DNA of 42,687 nt from positions 1 through 42,687 of the forward strand of contig JAFUTP010000069.1 in assembly GCA_017484165.1 (NCBI GenBank). Reading direction: 5' to 3'. A program made the translations under genes and the position numbers. Each line of letters opens with the position of its first letter. Within the stretch, counting starts at the first letter, position 1. Below the pieces are notes generated by a model. It was given only the letters and a program-made list of their open reading frames with translations. It did not search any database and was not told the DNA's origin. Below, piece by piece: positions 1 through 8,363 of this stretch. Origin of the DNA: Cardiobacteriaceae bacterium. Lineage in GTDB: Bacteria > Pseudomonadota > Gammaproteobacteria > Cardiobacteriales > Cardiobacteriaceae.

Positions 1-190
1 ACCTCCGCCATCTGATGGCTTATTCTACCATCTTTTTGCGGATTTGTCAATAATTTTTTCATATAAATTTCCTGTTACAAATTAAAAAATACGCTTTATA
101 AATAAAGCATAAAGATTATAAATAGAAGAAATTCCGCCTGTCAAGAAATTTTTGCCTGTCGCGAAAAATGACGGGAAAACCGCAAACAAT

Positions 191-254
191 GACCGTCATC
201 CTGAGCGAAGCGAAGGATCTGTCGATAGATTTTTCGCTGCGCTCAAAATGACGG
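191..254. repeat. REP-like stem-loop repeat, variant copy
   Basis: The arms gtcatcctgagcgaagcgaa and ttcgctgcgctcaaaatgac form a long imperfect inverted repeat around a gatctgtcgatagattt centre. The same design, with ctcag/aatgacg ends and a ggcagat core, recurs at 25724, 27711 and 36076, always between genes. It is probably a non-autonomous palindromic element. Confidence 0.7.
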
Positions 255-268
255 CATAGCAAACACGC

Positions 269-297
269 GTAGGGTGGGCAACTTGTTGCCCACGCGG
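269..297 (+). repeat. GTGGGCAAC palindrome, copy 1
   Basis: The sequence gtgggcaac-tt-gttgcccac (274-293) is a perfect 9-bp inverted repeat embedded in a longer unit, gtagggtgggc...cacgc. A second copy lies at 395-422 in the opposite orientation, so the two could also pair with each other. Confidence 0.7.
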
Positions 298-394
298 TTT
301 TAATTTTTTCGTTTTAATTTTTCAGCTAGTCCGAAAGAGTTTTGTTGCCATTTTTACCGTGAAGCAGAGCAATCCCAACAACAACCATATTTCA

Positions 395-422
395 GCGTGG
401 GCAACAAGTTGCCCACCCTACG
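395..422 (-). repeat. GTGGGCAAC palindrome, copy 2 (inverted)
   Basis: This unit, gcgtgggcaac...ttgcccacccta, is the reverse complement of the copy at 269-297. It is followed by cggcgcaaaatgac, similar to the end of the REP-like element, so the two repeat types appear to be nested or adjacent by insertion. Confidence 0.7.
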
Positions 423-547
423 GCGCAAAATGACTGCGATGGTTGTGAGTTGCCATTGCTCGCAATGGCGATTATTTTGGTGGAAGGATGCCCACCTTAC
501 GGCTCAAAATGACGGAAAAGATGGCGGGAATTGACGGTAAAAATAAA

Positions 548-575
548 AAATCCGCCGTGTAAAAACGGCGGATTT
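548..575 (-). terminator. Rho-independent terminator of rnr
   Basis: A perfect 10-bp stem (aaatccgccg / cggcggattt) with an 8-nt loop lies 40 bp beyond the rnr stop. On the minus strand it is followed by a run of T, as expected for the end of the dapE-rnr transcript. Confidence 0.85.
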
Positions 576-615
576 GTTTTGTAAAAATACCGCAAACGGT
601 ATTTGTAGGTGCAAA

Positions 616-3027
616 TCAAGATCTGCTCCCGCTCGCAGCGGGTCGGTGCTGGCGACTGAATTGCATTTCGAAATCAACTTTTCGTTCTTGTTTATTTACG
701 GCGGCGACGATGACTTTGACTGTATCGCCGATTTTGTAAGTTGTTCTAGTTTTTTCGCCGAAGAGAGTCATAGTTTCGGGTTTGAAGTAATAGTAATCGC
801 TGGGGAAGACGCGGGAAATATGCACCAAGCCGCTGATGAACAATTCATTTAGTTCGACAAAGATGCCGAAATGGGTGATGCCTGTGATTGTGCCTGTGAA
901 TTCTTCGCCGAGTTTATTGCTTAAATATTCGCATTTGAGATATTCGACGGCTTCGCGGCTCGCGGTATCGGCGCGGATTTCTGCCAATGTGCTTTGGGTG
1001 GCGAGTTCGAGCATTTTTTTGTCGGTATAGAAATAATTTTCCCGCAATCCGTTTTGCAGAATAAAACGGATTGCGCGGTGCAGGAGTAAATCTGGATAAC
1101 GGCGGATTGGCGAGGTGAAATGTGCGTAATTATCTAGTGCAAGCGCGAAATGACCGTGATTTTCATTGGAATAAACCGCTTTTTCGAGGCTCATCAGCAT
1201 CATTTTGGCAATCACTTGAAATTCTGGACGATTTTTAGTTTTTTCCATAACTTCGGCAAATGCCGCTGCTTTGTGAAAATCTTTGGGAATTTGCAGATTG
1301 CGTCCGAGGGTTTTTGTCAAAAACTTGCGTAATTCATCGATTTTTAGATCTTGTGGCTTGTCGTGAATGCGGTAGAGCGCGGGGATATTTGCTTTGGCGA
1401 CGAATTCGGCAGCACAAGCATTGGCAGCGAGCATACATTCTTCGATGAGGCGGTGTGAATTAAGCCGCGCTTTGCAGTGGATTTCCGCGATTTTTCCTTC
1501 TGCGTCATAAATAAATTCCGCCTCTGGAATATCAAAATCGATTGAACCGCGGCTTGCACGCAATTTGGTTCTTAATTCGAAAATTTCTTTTAGAACGGTG
1601 AGCGACGGTAGAACTTTGGCAAATTGCGCTTCGAGTTCGGGATTTTTTTCTGTGAAAACTAATTCTTCTACCGCTTGATAAGTCAGGCGAGCTGCGGAAT
1701 GAATCACCGTTTCGGCAAATTGATATTTTGTAATTTCACCTGTTGGGGCGATATCCATAATCGCGCTCATTGTCAAGCGGTCGCAGTCGGGATTGAGTGA
1801 GCAAAGACCGTTGGAGAGTTTCTCTGGCAGCATTGGAACTACGCGTTTGGGAAAATATACCGATGTGGCGCGGATTTCGGCATCTTTATCGACTGCGGAA
1901 TTGGGACGAACATAGTGCGAAACATCGGCGATTGCGACGAAAAGACGGTAGCCGTCGGCAGTTTTTTCGGCATAAACCGCGTCGTCGAAATCGCGGGAGT
2001 CGATGCCGTCGATGGTTACGAAGGGAAGGGCGCGCAAATCAAGGCGGTTTTGACAGTCAATTTCGCTGGGATTTTCGGGTAAATCGGCAACTTCCAAAAG
2101 GGTTTCGGGGGAAAAATCGGTCGGTATAGCGTGATTTTCAATCGCAAGAATGCTTTCAATCCCCGCAGTATGTTCTTCGTCGAGCACTTCTAAAAGCCGA
2201 ACTTCCCCGTCTTCGGTTTCTGTCGGATATTGAGTAATTTCCGCAAGCAGCAGAGATTTGCGATCAAATTCGATATTTGCGCTATCCGTAATGCGGAAAA
2301 GATAGTTGATTTGACGGTTGATAGGCAGGAGAAAATCGCCGTCATCTTCAATTTCGAGTTTGCCGACCAGGCGCGGAGTTTTGCGCTCCAAAATTTCCAC
2401 GACGCGGTAATTTTCGGCTTGACTTTGCGCGCTTTCTTCTTTGCGGCTCTGTGAGTGGTAATTAGCGGCAAGTTTGTTGGGCAGTTTTTCGACCAAGACG
2501 ACATCGCCGTGCATCGCACCGAGCTGAAAATTTTCTCCGACAAAACCCTGCGGCGATTTATCAAAAAATTCTGCCCAAGCATAATTTTCAGCTTGCGAAA
2601 CTAATATTGCTTTTTTTACACTCTTATTATTTTTATTCGTATCTATTTCATTATTTTTCTCATTATTTTTCTCATTATTTTTCTCATTATTTTTATTTTC
2701 CATATTTTGCTCTCCTTGTTGTATTAGATATTTTTTTGCTACTTTGAATATAAATTGTCCACTATTTTTATTTGCCTTTAATTCTCCGTCGCGCCGCATT
2801 GCTTTTAAGCGGTGAAAAAGAAATTTTTCTTCTTTTTCGTTGAGCTTAAAAATTGTGGCAAGTTCATCGGCAGTTACGGGAATTTTTATTTTTGCCAAAA
2901 CTTCGCGAATAAATTCACGGCTGGGAATAGCTATGCCGTTATATTTTTTACACTCTTCCTGATAATTTTTATCTAAATTTTTCCAGTTATAAAGTTCGTT
3001 AAAGGTTTGTAATTTGCTTTTATTCAT
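616..3027 (-). CDS. rnr: Ribonuclease R
   Basis: A 3'-5' exoribonuclease that degrades structured RNA and takes part in rRNA, mRNA and tmRNA-linked decay in the cytoplasm. The 803 residues show the family order: a winged-helix start (about 20-95), an odd Asn/Glu/Lys linker (about 108-135), cold-shock domains, the RNB catalytic domain with the acidic motif GIDSRDFDDAVY near residue 340, and a C-terminal S1 domain from about 707 (GTITGITHFGIFVEL). The basic tail common in enterobacterial RNase R is reduced to about 15 residues. It starts 16 bp after the dapE stop, so the two are probably cotranscribed. The identification rests on the whole domain order and the RNB motif and is secure. The linker is an in-frame tandem repeat, listed separately. 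Confidence 0.97.
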   Translation of the reverse strand: MNKSKLQTFNELYNWKNLDKNYQEECKKYNGIAIPSREFIREVLAKIKIPVTADELATIFKLNEKEEKFLFHRLKAMRRDGELKANKNSGQFIFKVAKKYLIQQGEQNMENKNNEKNNEKNNEKNNEIDTNKNNKSVKKAILVSQAENYAWAEFFDKSPQGFVGENFQLGAMHGDVVLVEKLPNKLAANYHSQSRKEESAQSQAENYRVVEILERKTPRLVGKLEIEDDGDFLLPINRQINYLFRITDSANIEFDRKSLLLAEITQYPTETEDGEVRLLEVLDEEHTAGIESILAIENHAIPTDFSPETLLEVADLPENPSEIDCQNRLDLRALPFVTIDGIDSRDFDDAVYAEKTADGYRLFVAIADVSHYVRPNSAVDKDAEIRATSVYFPKRVVPMLPEKLSNGLCSLNPDCDRLTMSAIMDIAPTGEITKYQFAETVIHSAARLTYQAVEELVFTEKNPELEAQFAKVLPSLTVLKEIFELRTKLRASRGSIDFDIPEAEFIYDAEGKIAEIHCKARLNSHRLIEECMLAANACAAEFVAKANIPALYRIHDKPQDLKIDELRKFLTKTLGRNLQIPKDFHKAAAFAEVMEKTKNRPEFQVIAKMMLMSLEKAVYSNENHGHFALALDNYAHFTSPIRRYPDLLLHRAIRFILQNGLRENYFYTDKKMLELATQSTLAEIRADTASREAVEYLKCEYLSNKLGEEFTGTITGITHFGIFVELNELFISGLVHISRVFPSDYYYFKPETMTLFGEKTRTTYKIGDTVKVIVAAVNKQERKVDFEMQFSRQHRPAASGSRS
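2650..2698 (-). repeat. 12-bp tandem repeat inside rnr
   Basis: About four copies of attatttttctc encode a repeated Asn-Glu-Lys-Asn tetrapeptide between the winged helix and the first cold-shock domain. The unit is a multiple of three, so copy changes would alter linker length without shifting the frame. Confidence 0.85.
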
Positions 3028-3043
3028 AATTTTGAGGTTATTC

Positions 3044-4204
3044 TTATTTTGTATTTTTGAAATGATTAAAGATATTTTGGGCGCAATCGAAATAAATTTT
3101 GCTAAGCGGTTCTAAATCTTGAATTTTTACCCATTCGTCGGCTTTGTGAATGCTGGCGTTGCAAACTCCAAATTCGACGACTTTTGCGCCGTGTTTTGCC
3201 AAAAATCTTCCGTCAGAAGTGCCGCCAGCGGTATTAAATTCCAGCGTATGAGCGAGATTTTGTTTTACCGCATCAGAAAGCGCATCGCAAATAATCTCAT
3301 CAGCGGTGGCAAAGGAATCTCCTGACAGCCGCCAAGAGAAATTTGCCGTTGTAGAGCTTTTTTCACAGACCTCTGCCACGATTTTTTCAACGATGCTACG
3401 GATTTTTTCTTCCGTGTAGAGCGGATTAAAACGCCAGTTGATTTTGGCAGTCGCTGTGCGTGGGACAATATTTTCCGCGCCCAGTCCAGCTTGAAAATTA
3501 CTCACCTGACAGGAAGTCGGCGGAAATTCTAAATATCCCGCATCCCAGACGATTTCCCCGAGCCGCGTCAAAATTTCTGCAAGCGGAAAAATCGGATTGC
3601 AAAGCTTTTCGGGATAAGCGATATGTCCTTCAATTCCCAGGATTTCCAGCTCTAAATTAAGCGAACCGCGTCGACCTTTACGGGCACAGTCTCCGAGATT
3701 TTCCCGCGCCGTCGGTTCGGCAACAATCGCATAATCAATTTTTATGCCGCGCTTTTCCAAAATCGGCATCACCGCCGCAATTCCGTTCAATCCCGTTGCT
3801 TCTTCGTCGGAGGTGATGAGTAGCGAAACCGTGCCCGTGATTTTTTCGCGCTCCATCAACTCTGCAAGATGTTTTGCCGCGATTACTGTTGCCGCAACTC
3901 CTGATTTCATATCCGCTGCACCGCGGGCGAAAATTTTGCCGTCTCGCTCGGTTGGAATAAATGGATTGCTCGTCCATTCCGCAGGATTTGCGGGCACAAC
4001 ATCAATATGTCCAACAAAGCAAATATGCGGAAAACCTTGTCCGTAGCTTGCAAATAAATTGGCGGTATCGGCTAAATCAATTCTCTGCAAATTAAAACCG
4101 TCTAATTCAGAGGCGACAATTTCCAAGCAACCCGCATTGTTCGGGCTAATTGACGGGCATTCGAGTAAGCGGCAGAGCAGATTTTTGATTTTTTGATATT
4201 CCAT
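3044..4204 (-). CDS. dapE: Succinyl-diaminopimelate desuccinylase
   Basis: A zinc peptidase-family M20 enzyme that hydrolyses N-succinyl-LL-diaminopimelate to LL-diaminopimelate and succinate, on the route to lysine and peptidoglycan. The 386 residues match the family length. The metal and catalytic residues are visible: H66 and D68 in VGHIDVVP, D98 in RGAADMKSG, the E134-E135 pair in TSDEEATG, and the C-terminal AGGTSDGRF block. It lies downstream of secB, with a terminator in between, and 16 bp upstream of rnr. The start gives a full-length N terminus, although no strong ribosome binding site is seen. Confidence 0.96.
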   Translation of the reverse strand: MEYQKIKNLLCRLLECPSISPNNAGCLEIVASELDGFNLQRIDLADTANLFASYGQGFPHICFVGHIDVVPANPAEWTSNPFIPTERDGKIFARGAADMKSGVAATVIAAKHLAELMEREKITGTVSLLITSDEEATGLNGIAAVMPILEKRGIKIDYAIVAEPTARENLGDCARKGRRGSLNLELEILGIEGHIAYPEKLCNPIFPLAEILTRLGEIVWDAGYLEFPPTSCQVSNFQAGLGAENIVPRTATAKINWRFNPLYTEEKIRSIVEKIVAEVCEKSSTTANFSWRLSGDSFATADEIICDALSDAVKQNLAHTLEFNTAGGTSDGRFLAKHGAKVVEFGVCNASIHKADEWVKIQDLEPLSKIYFDCAQNIFNHFKNTK

Positions 4205-4224
4205 AAGTGCTTGAGTAGAAATAA

Positions 4225-4259
4225 AAAAAACAGCAATTTTTTTGAGATTGCTGTTTTTT
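4225..4259 (-). terminator. Terminator after secB
   Basis: The stem aaaaaacagcaa / ttgctgtttttt with an 11-nt loop lies between the secB stop and the dapE start. On the minus strand it ends in a T run. Transcription of dapE therefore needs read-through or its own promoter. Confidence 0.85.
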
Positions 4260-4281
4260 GTTGAACTTAAAGCGGGAGGTT

Positions 4282-4779
4282 TTATGAATCAGAACCTTCA
4301 ACTGGTTCGGCTGGTTCTGCCGCTTGTTGTTGCTGCTGCTGGGCAAGTTGTTGCTGATAAATCGCTTCGAAGTTAATTGGCGCGAGATAAAGCGGAGGAA
4401 ATCCAGCATCAATAACCGCCGAGCTAACCGTTTCGCGAGCGTATGGATAAAGCGTAGTGGTGCAATAAACATTAAGCGCGTGATGCATATATCTTTCCTC
4501 CAAACCGCGAATTTCAAAAACACCGCCTTGTTCAGCTTCGATGAGATAAATAACTTTGTCATCGCTAGTATTTTTCGCGGTTACCGTCAAACGCAAACGA
4601 ATTCCGAAAAATCCTTCTTCTTTTAATTGCGCGATTTGATGAGAAATTCCCAGAGTGATTTGCGGATTTAATTCAGCATTGAAAATTTCAGGAGCATCAG
4701 GCACTTCGATTGATAAGTTGCCGAGATAAATTTTTCTCAATTCCAGAACAACTGGTTGTTGAGCTTGTTCTTCTGCCAT
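4282..4779 (-). CDS. secB: Protein-export chaperone SecB
   Basis: A tetrameric cytoplasmic chaperone that keeps precursor proteins unfolded and hands them to SecA. The 165-residue product shows the SecB core, including VLELRKIYLGNLSIEVP near the N terminus, LRLTVTAKN, HHALNVYCTTTLYPYARE and the FPPLYLAPINFEAIY end. The ATG at 4779 is preferred over an upstream in-frame ATG because AAAGGAT lies about 8 nt before it and family similarity begins just after it. The C terminus carries a run of glutamines (QQQLAQQQQQQ) before an acidic tail. SecB is characteristic of Proteobacteria. Confidence 0.96.
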   Translation of the reverse strand: MAEEQAQQPVVLELRKIYLGNLSIEVPDAPEIFNAELNPQITLGISHQIAQLKEEGFFGIRLRLTVTAKNTSDDKVIYLIEAEQGGVFEIRGLEERYMHHALNVYCTTTLYPYARETVSSAVIDAGFPPLYLAPINFEAIYQQQLAQQQQQQAAEPAEPVEGSDS

Positions 4780-4959
4780 AGTTCTATCCTTTGTTTGTGT
4801 TGAAAAGAAAGCGTGGGATTGTAAGCAAAACGCCGTAGATGGCATTTTTTGCAAAAAATAGCGTTTTTATAGGAATTTATGGGAATTTTTTCGCGCAAAA
4901 ATTCAGGGACGACCTTGAATTTCTTCTTTATTTCTGGGACGACCCAGACAGGGAAAAGA

Positions 4960-5278
4960 ATGTCTTGGCTTATTTTGCTAGTTGCAGGTTTATTGGAAAT
5001 CATCTGGGCGGTGGCTTTGAAATTTAGTGATGGTTTTTCGCGCATTTTGCCAAGCCTGATAACCGTTATTGCTTATTTATTAAGCTTGCTTTTACTCGGT
5101 ATATCGCTAAAAAATTTACCGCTTGGAATTGCTTATTCAATTTGGGTGGCTATCGGAATTTTGGGAGTAGCGGTCTGTGGCGGAATATTTTTTGCGGAAA
5201 ATGTCAATGTTTTCAAAATCATCGGTACGGTTTTTATTCTTATTCGGAATAATTTTTTTGAAAATTTCAGATGCTTGA
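4960..5278 (+). pseudogene. SMR (SugE/EmrE-type) transporter, frameshifted
   Basis: A small multidrug resistance family protein: four short membrane helices, typically about 105 residues, acting as a dimeric exporter of cationic compounds. The ATG at 4960 opens MSWLILLVAGLLEIIWAVAL, with the membrane Glu14 of the family, and later shows LPLGIAYSIWVAIG. The frame breaks in the last helix. One extra base at about 5245 (TTATTCGG) changes the expected FILIGIIFLKISDA end into a hydrophilic run. Dropping that base restores a 105-residue protein ending at the TGA at 5276-5278. As read, the frame instead runs on to 5421. This is a frameshift mutation or a sequencing error. I cannot tell whether the parent is Gdx/SugE or EmrE type. 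Confidence 0.8.
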
Positions 5279-5292
5279 AGGTATATACAAAT

Positions 5293-5421
5293 ATGCAAAA
5301 TTTAATGTCAGTTGAGAAACTTAAAAATAACCTCGAAGAAATGGGAAAAGATATTTCAACTCCGATGTTTATCGCTTCGGAAGATGAAATTAACTATGTG
5401 TTTTTGGAAAGAAATTCTTGA
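5293..5421 (+). CDS. Hypothetical 42-residue protein
   Basis: A short frame with two possible ATGs (5293 and 5305) follows the SMR gene by 14 bp, with gaagg upstream at a rather long spacing. The product is hydrophilic (EKLKNNLEEMGKDIS...DEINYVFLERNS) and matches no family I recognise. It lies in the same frame as the 5' part of the SMR gene, so in the sequence as given it is fused to it. It may be a real small gene, the remnant of a larger one, or chance coding. Confidence 0.35.
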   Translation: MQNLMSVEKLKNNLEEMGKDISTPMFIASEDEINYVFLERNS

Positions 5422-5499
5422 AATTAGAACTTTAAGCATCGTTGATAGCATAAAAATATAACTTTTTATAAATATTTTTCTTTTGGAGACTAAAAACAA

Positions 5500-7164
5500 A
5501 TGGCTCAATATGTTTATTCGATGAACCGTGTTGGCAAAGTTGTTGCGGGCGGTAAATACATTTTGAAAGATATTTCGCTTTCGTTTTTTCCTGGTGCAAA
5601 AATTGGGGTGCTGGGCTTAAACGGTGCGGGAAAATCGACGCTACTCAAAATTATGGCGGGAGTTGATACCGATATTTTGGGGGAAGCAATTCCGATGTCG
5701 GGATTAAATATCGGTTATTTACCGCAGGAACCGCAACTTGACGGTGACAAGACGGTAAAAGAAATCGTCTCCGAAGCACTCGGTGATATTGCCGCTTTGC
5801 AGGAAGAATTAAATGCCGTATATGCCGCTTATGCCGAACCAGATGCGGATTTTGATGCGCTAGCGGCACGGCAAGCGGAACTAGAAAACAAAATTGCCGC
5901 AGGCGGTGGAAATGACGGTGAAGTGCGAATGGAAATTGCTGCCGATGCTTTGCGTCTTCCGCCTTGGGAGCAAAAGGCAGCGACTTTATCGGGGGGAGAA
6001 CGCCGTCGGGTCGCGCTTTGCCGTTTATTGCTGTCTAATCCTGATATGTTGCTGTTAGACGAACCGACTAACCATTTAGACGCGGAGTCAATCGCTTGGC
6101 TGGAACGCTATTTGCACGATTTTCCTGGCACGGTTGTGGCAGTAACTCACGATAGATATTTCTTGGACAATGTCGCAGGCTGGATTTTGGAACTCGACCG
6201 CGGACAAGGTATTCCTTGGCAGGGAAATTATTCCAGCTGGCTCGAACAAAAAGAAAAACGCCTAGAAATCGAAGAAAAACAAGAATCCGCCCACCGTCGC
6301 GCTCTCAAACAGGAATTGGAATGGGTGCGCTCAAATGCCAAAGGACGGCACAGCAAAAGTAAAGCACGACTTGCTCGCTTTGAAGAATTGTCCAGCCGCG
6401 AATTTCAAAAACGCGCCGAAACCCAAGAAATCTACATCCCAACCGCTGACCGCTTGGGCGATAAAGTCATCATTGCCGACAATTTGGCAAAAAGCTTCGA
6501 ATTCAAATGCCTGTATGAAAATTTAAGCTTCAATCTGCCCAAAGGTGCGGTGCTCGGTATCATCGGACCAAACGGTGCAGGAAAATCAACCCTGTTCAAC
6601 ATCATCGCAGGCACAGAACAACCCGACGGCGGCACAATCGAAATCGGTGAGACGGTAAAACTCGCATTCGTCGGACAATTCCGTGATGCACTTGACAATT
6701 CCAAAACCGTGTGGGAAGAAATTTCCGACGGATTAGACAATATCACCGTCGGTAATTACACCATTCCGAGCCGCGCTTATATCGGTCGTTTTAATTTCAA
6801 AGGTGCGGATCAGCAAAAAAGAGTAGGGGATTTATCAGGCGGTGAGCGAAATCGCTTGTATCTTGCAAAATTGCTCAAAACGGGCGGAAATGTGCTCTTG
6901 CTCGACGAACCGACTAATGATTTGGATGTTGAAACGCTGCGAGCTCTGGAAGAGGCAATTTTGTCTTTTGCAGGCTGTGTGCTGGTTATTTCGCATGACC
7001 GCTGGTTTTTAGACCGTGTGGCAACGCATATTCTGGCGTTCGAAGGCGATAGCGAAGTGGTGTTTTACACGGGAACTTACTCCGAATACGAAGCAGATCG
7101 CCATAAACGCCTCGGTGCAGAAGCCGATCAACCGCATCGGATTAAATATAAAAAATTGAAGTAA
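5500..7164 (+). CDS. ettA: Energy-dependent translational throttle protein EttA (ABC-F)
   Basis: An ABC-F ATPase without membrane domains that binds the ribosomal E site and gates entry into the elongation cycle according to the ATP/ADP ratio. The 554 residues carry two ABC cassettes: Walker A GLNGAGKST at 39-47, signature LSGGERRR near 164, Walker B LLLDEPTNHLD near 186; then GPNGAGKST near 356, LSGGERNR near 444 and LLLDEPTNDLD near 466. The basic linker with ELEWVRSNAKGRHSKSKARL between them is typical of EttA. The opening MAQYVYSMNRVGKVV is also characteristic. TTGGAG precedes the ATG. It converges on aqpZ across a shared terminator. Confidence 0.97.
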   Translation: MAQYVYSMNRVGKVVAGGKYILKDISLSFFPGAKIGVLGLNGAGKSTLLKIMAGVDTDILGEAIPMSGLNIGYLPQEPQLDGDKTVKEIVSEALGDIAALQEELNAVYAAYAEPDADFDALAARQAELENKIAAGGGNDGEVRMEIAADALRLPPWEQKAATLSGGERRRVALCRLLLSNPDMLLLDEPTNHLDAESIAWLERYLHDFPGTVVAVTHDRYFLDNVAGWILELDRGQGIPWQGNYSSWLEQKEKRLEIEEKQESAHRRALKQELEWVRSNAKGRHSKSKARLARFEELSSREFQKRAETQEIYIPTADRLGDKVIIADNLAKSFEFKCLYENLSFNLPKGAVLGIIGPNGAGKSTLFNIIAGTEQPDGGTIEIGETVKLAFVGQFRDALDNSKTVWEEISDGLDNITVGNYTIPSRAYIGRFNFKGADQQKRVGDLSGGERNRLYLAKLLKTGGNVLLLDEPTNDLDVETLRALEEAILSFAGCVLVISHDRWFLDRVATHILAFEGDSEVVFYTGTYSEYEADRHKRLGAEADQPHRIKYKKLK

Positions 7165-7194
7165 AAAATTGAAGTAAGTCTGATTGCAATCAAT

Positions 7195-7225
7195 AAAAAA
7201 ACACGGTGTAAAACCGTGTTTTTTT
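7195..7225. terminator. Bidirectional terminator between ettA and aqpZ
   Basis: The stem acacggt / accgtgt is flanked by A6 on the left and T6 on the right, with a 5-nt loop. It serves both converging genes. Confidence 0.9.
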
Positions 7226-7247
7226 GATTCTGCAATTTTTGGATTGA

Positions 7248-7937
7248 TTATTTTTCGAGGAATTTGTAAGTAAAAGCTGCAAGAGCTGAACCGATAAATG
7301 GTCCGACAATAAATACCCATAAATCAACAAGAGCTTTTGATTCTGGATTATTCAATCCCGCAAGCAAAGCAGGACCAAATGAACGAGCTGGATTTACCGA
7401 AGTTCCAGTTAAACCAATGCCCAAAATATGCACCAAAACAAGAGTTAAACCAATTACCAAACCTGCAAATGAACCGTGTCCAGCTTTGTCGCTAGTAACG
7501 CCCAAAATTGCCAGCACGAAGATAAATGTCAAGACCACTTCAACCAAAACACCAGCAGCCGCATTGCCATTTACACCAGCTAAACCGTTAGAACCAAGTC
7601 CTCCAGTCATATCCGTTACGCCGCCAAGTTGGAAAATCGTCAGCAAAATTCCTGCGCCAACCAAAGCACCAACGCATTGCGAAATGACATAGCCGATAAA
7701 ATCATTTACCGTCATTTTTCCTGAAAGTAAAACTCCAAGCGAAACCGCTGGATTGATGTGGCAACCAGAAATATTGCCGATTGAATAAGCGGTAGCAACA
7801 ATCGCTAAACCGAAAGCCAAAGCAGTAAGTAAATAACCAGAGCCAGCAGCCGCATTACAACCAACTAACATTGCAGTGCCACAACCGACTACCACCAAAA
7901 TCATTGTGCCGATCATCTCGGCAATGTATTTATTCAT
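7248..7937 (-). CDS. aqpZ: Aquaporin Z
   Basis: A water channel of the inner membrane, 229 residues with six membrane helices. Both half-helix NPA motifs are present (residues 62-64 in GCHINPAVS and 182-184 in TSVNPARSFGPAL). The selectivity-filter residues typical of water-specific channels can be placed: H170 in LVLVH, T179 and R185. It is transcribed alone toward the shared terminator at 7195-7225. TGGAGT lies upstream of the ATG at a somewhat long spacing. Confidence 0.96.
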   Translation of the reverse strand: MNKYIAEMIGTMILVVVGCGTAMLVGCNAAAGSGYLLTALAFGLAIVATAYSIGNISGCHINPAVSLGVLLSGKMTVNDFIGYVISQCVGALVGAGILLTIFQLGGVTDMTGGLGSNGLAGVNGNAAAGVLVEVVLTFIFVLAILGVTSDKAGHGSFAGLVIGLTLVLVHILGIGLTGTSVNPARSFGPALLAGLNNPESKALVDLWVFIVGPFIGSALAAFTYKFLEK

Positions 7938-8121
7938 AAAAATAAAACTCCATTTTGAGAAAAAAATTGTTAAAAAAAAGTAATTTGCAGAACGAGCGCG
8001 ATTTTATTTCAGTGAAAAAAGCTGGCGGTTTTGAATGTTTGAATTGTTGCGATAAGTTTAACTGACTGTTTGTTTGTAAAAAGTTAGATTGCGGTTGAAT
8101 TAAGTAGGAAGTAAGCGAATT

Positions 8122-8130
8122 TGCTATAAT
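8122..8130 (+). promoter_or_regulatory. Extended -10 promoter for the 8.1-kb RNA
   Basis: TGC-TATAAT forms an extended -10 element. No good -35 hexamer lies at the usual spacing, which is common with extended -10 sites. The predicted start near 8137 is just before a densely structured segment. Confidence 0.55.
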
Positions 8131-8136
8131 GAGGAA

Positions 8137-8298
8137 ATGAGAAGGAGGCAAGGAGTTGCCGCTCCAAAACCTCCTAATCTTCTTAATAGACTGGTAGTGA
8201 TACCAGCAACAAAATTAGGAAGATGATTAGATAGATGAAATGTCGCTTCATCACTAATGCCCTCATGTTTGTAGCCCTGCCACACGGTAGGGCTTTTC
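8137..8298 (+). ncRNA. Candidate structured small RNA with terminator
   Basis: In the 425-bp gap between aqpZ and gluQ a promoter-like site is followed by a series of hairpins: ggcaa-ggag-ttgcc, enclosed by aggagg/cctcct; ctggta-gtga-taccag, with a GNRA-type loop; gatgaa-atgtcgc-ttcatc; and a final agccctgcc-acac-ggtagggct stem followed by TTTT, a good Rho-independent terminator (8273-8298). Segments cctaatcttctt and aattaggaagatgattag can also pair. The AGGAGG sequences are masked in this fold. Two short frames overlap it: 29 codons from the ATG at 8137 and 39 codons from the ATG at 8235, the latter running beyond the terminator. It may therefore be a regulatory RNA, a type I toxin-antitoxin locus or a small-peptide mRNA. 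I do not recognise the family. Confidence 0.55.
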
Positions 8299-8363
8299 CC
8301 GTTTTGAGCCCAACGCTCGCAGGAGATTTTAATTTGAGGGCAAAAGCGTTTTAATTTCTATCG

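Larger units (their letters stand above)
1..547. other. Gene-free left edge with interspersed repeats
   Basis: No convincing coding region, tRNA or rRNA was found in these bases. From about 190 onward the stretch is made of short repeat pieces: a REP-like stem-loop at 191-254, two oppositely oriented copies of a GTGGGCAAC palindrome at 269-297 and 395-422, and a degenerate fragment near 488-516 that ends in the same ggctcaaaatgacgg sequence. The first 165 bases are AT-rich with no feature I recognise. Confidence 0.6.
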
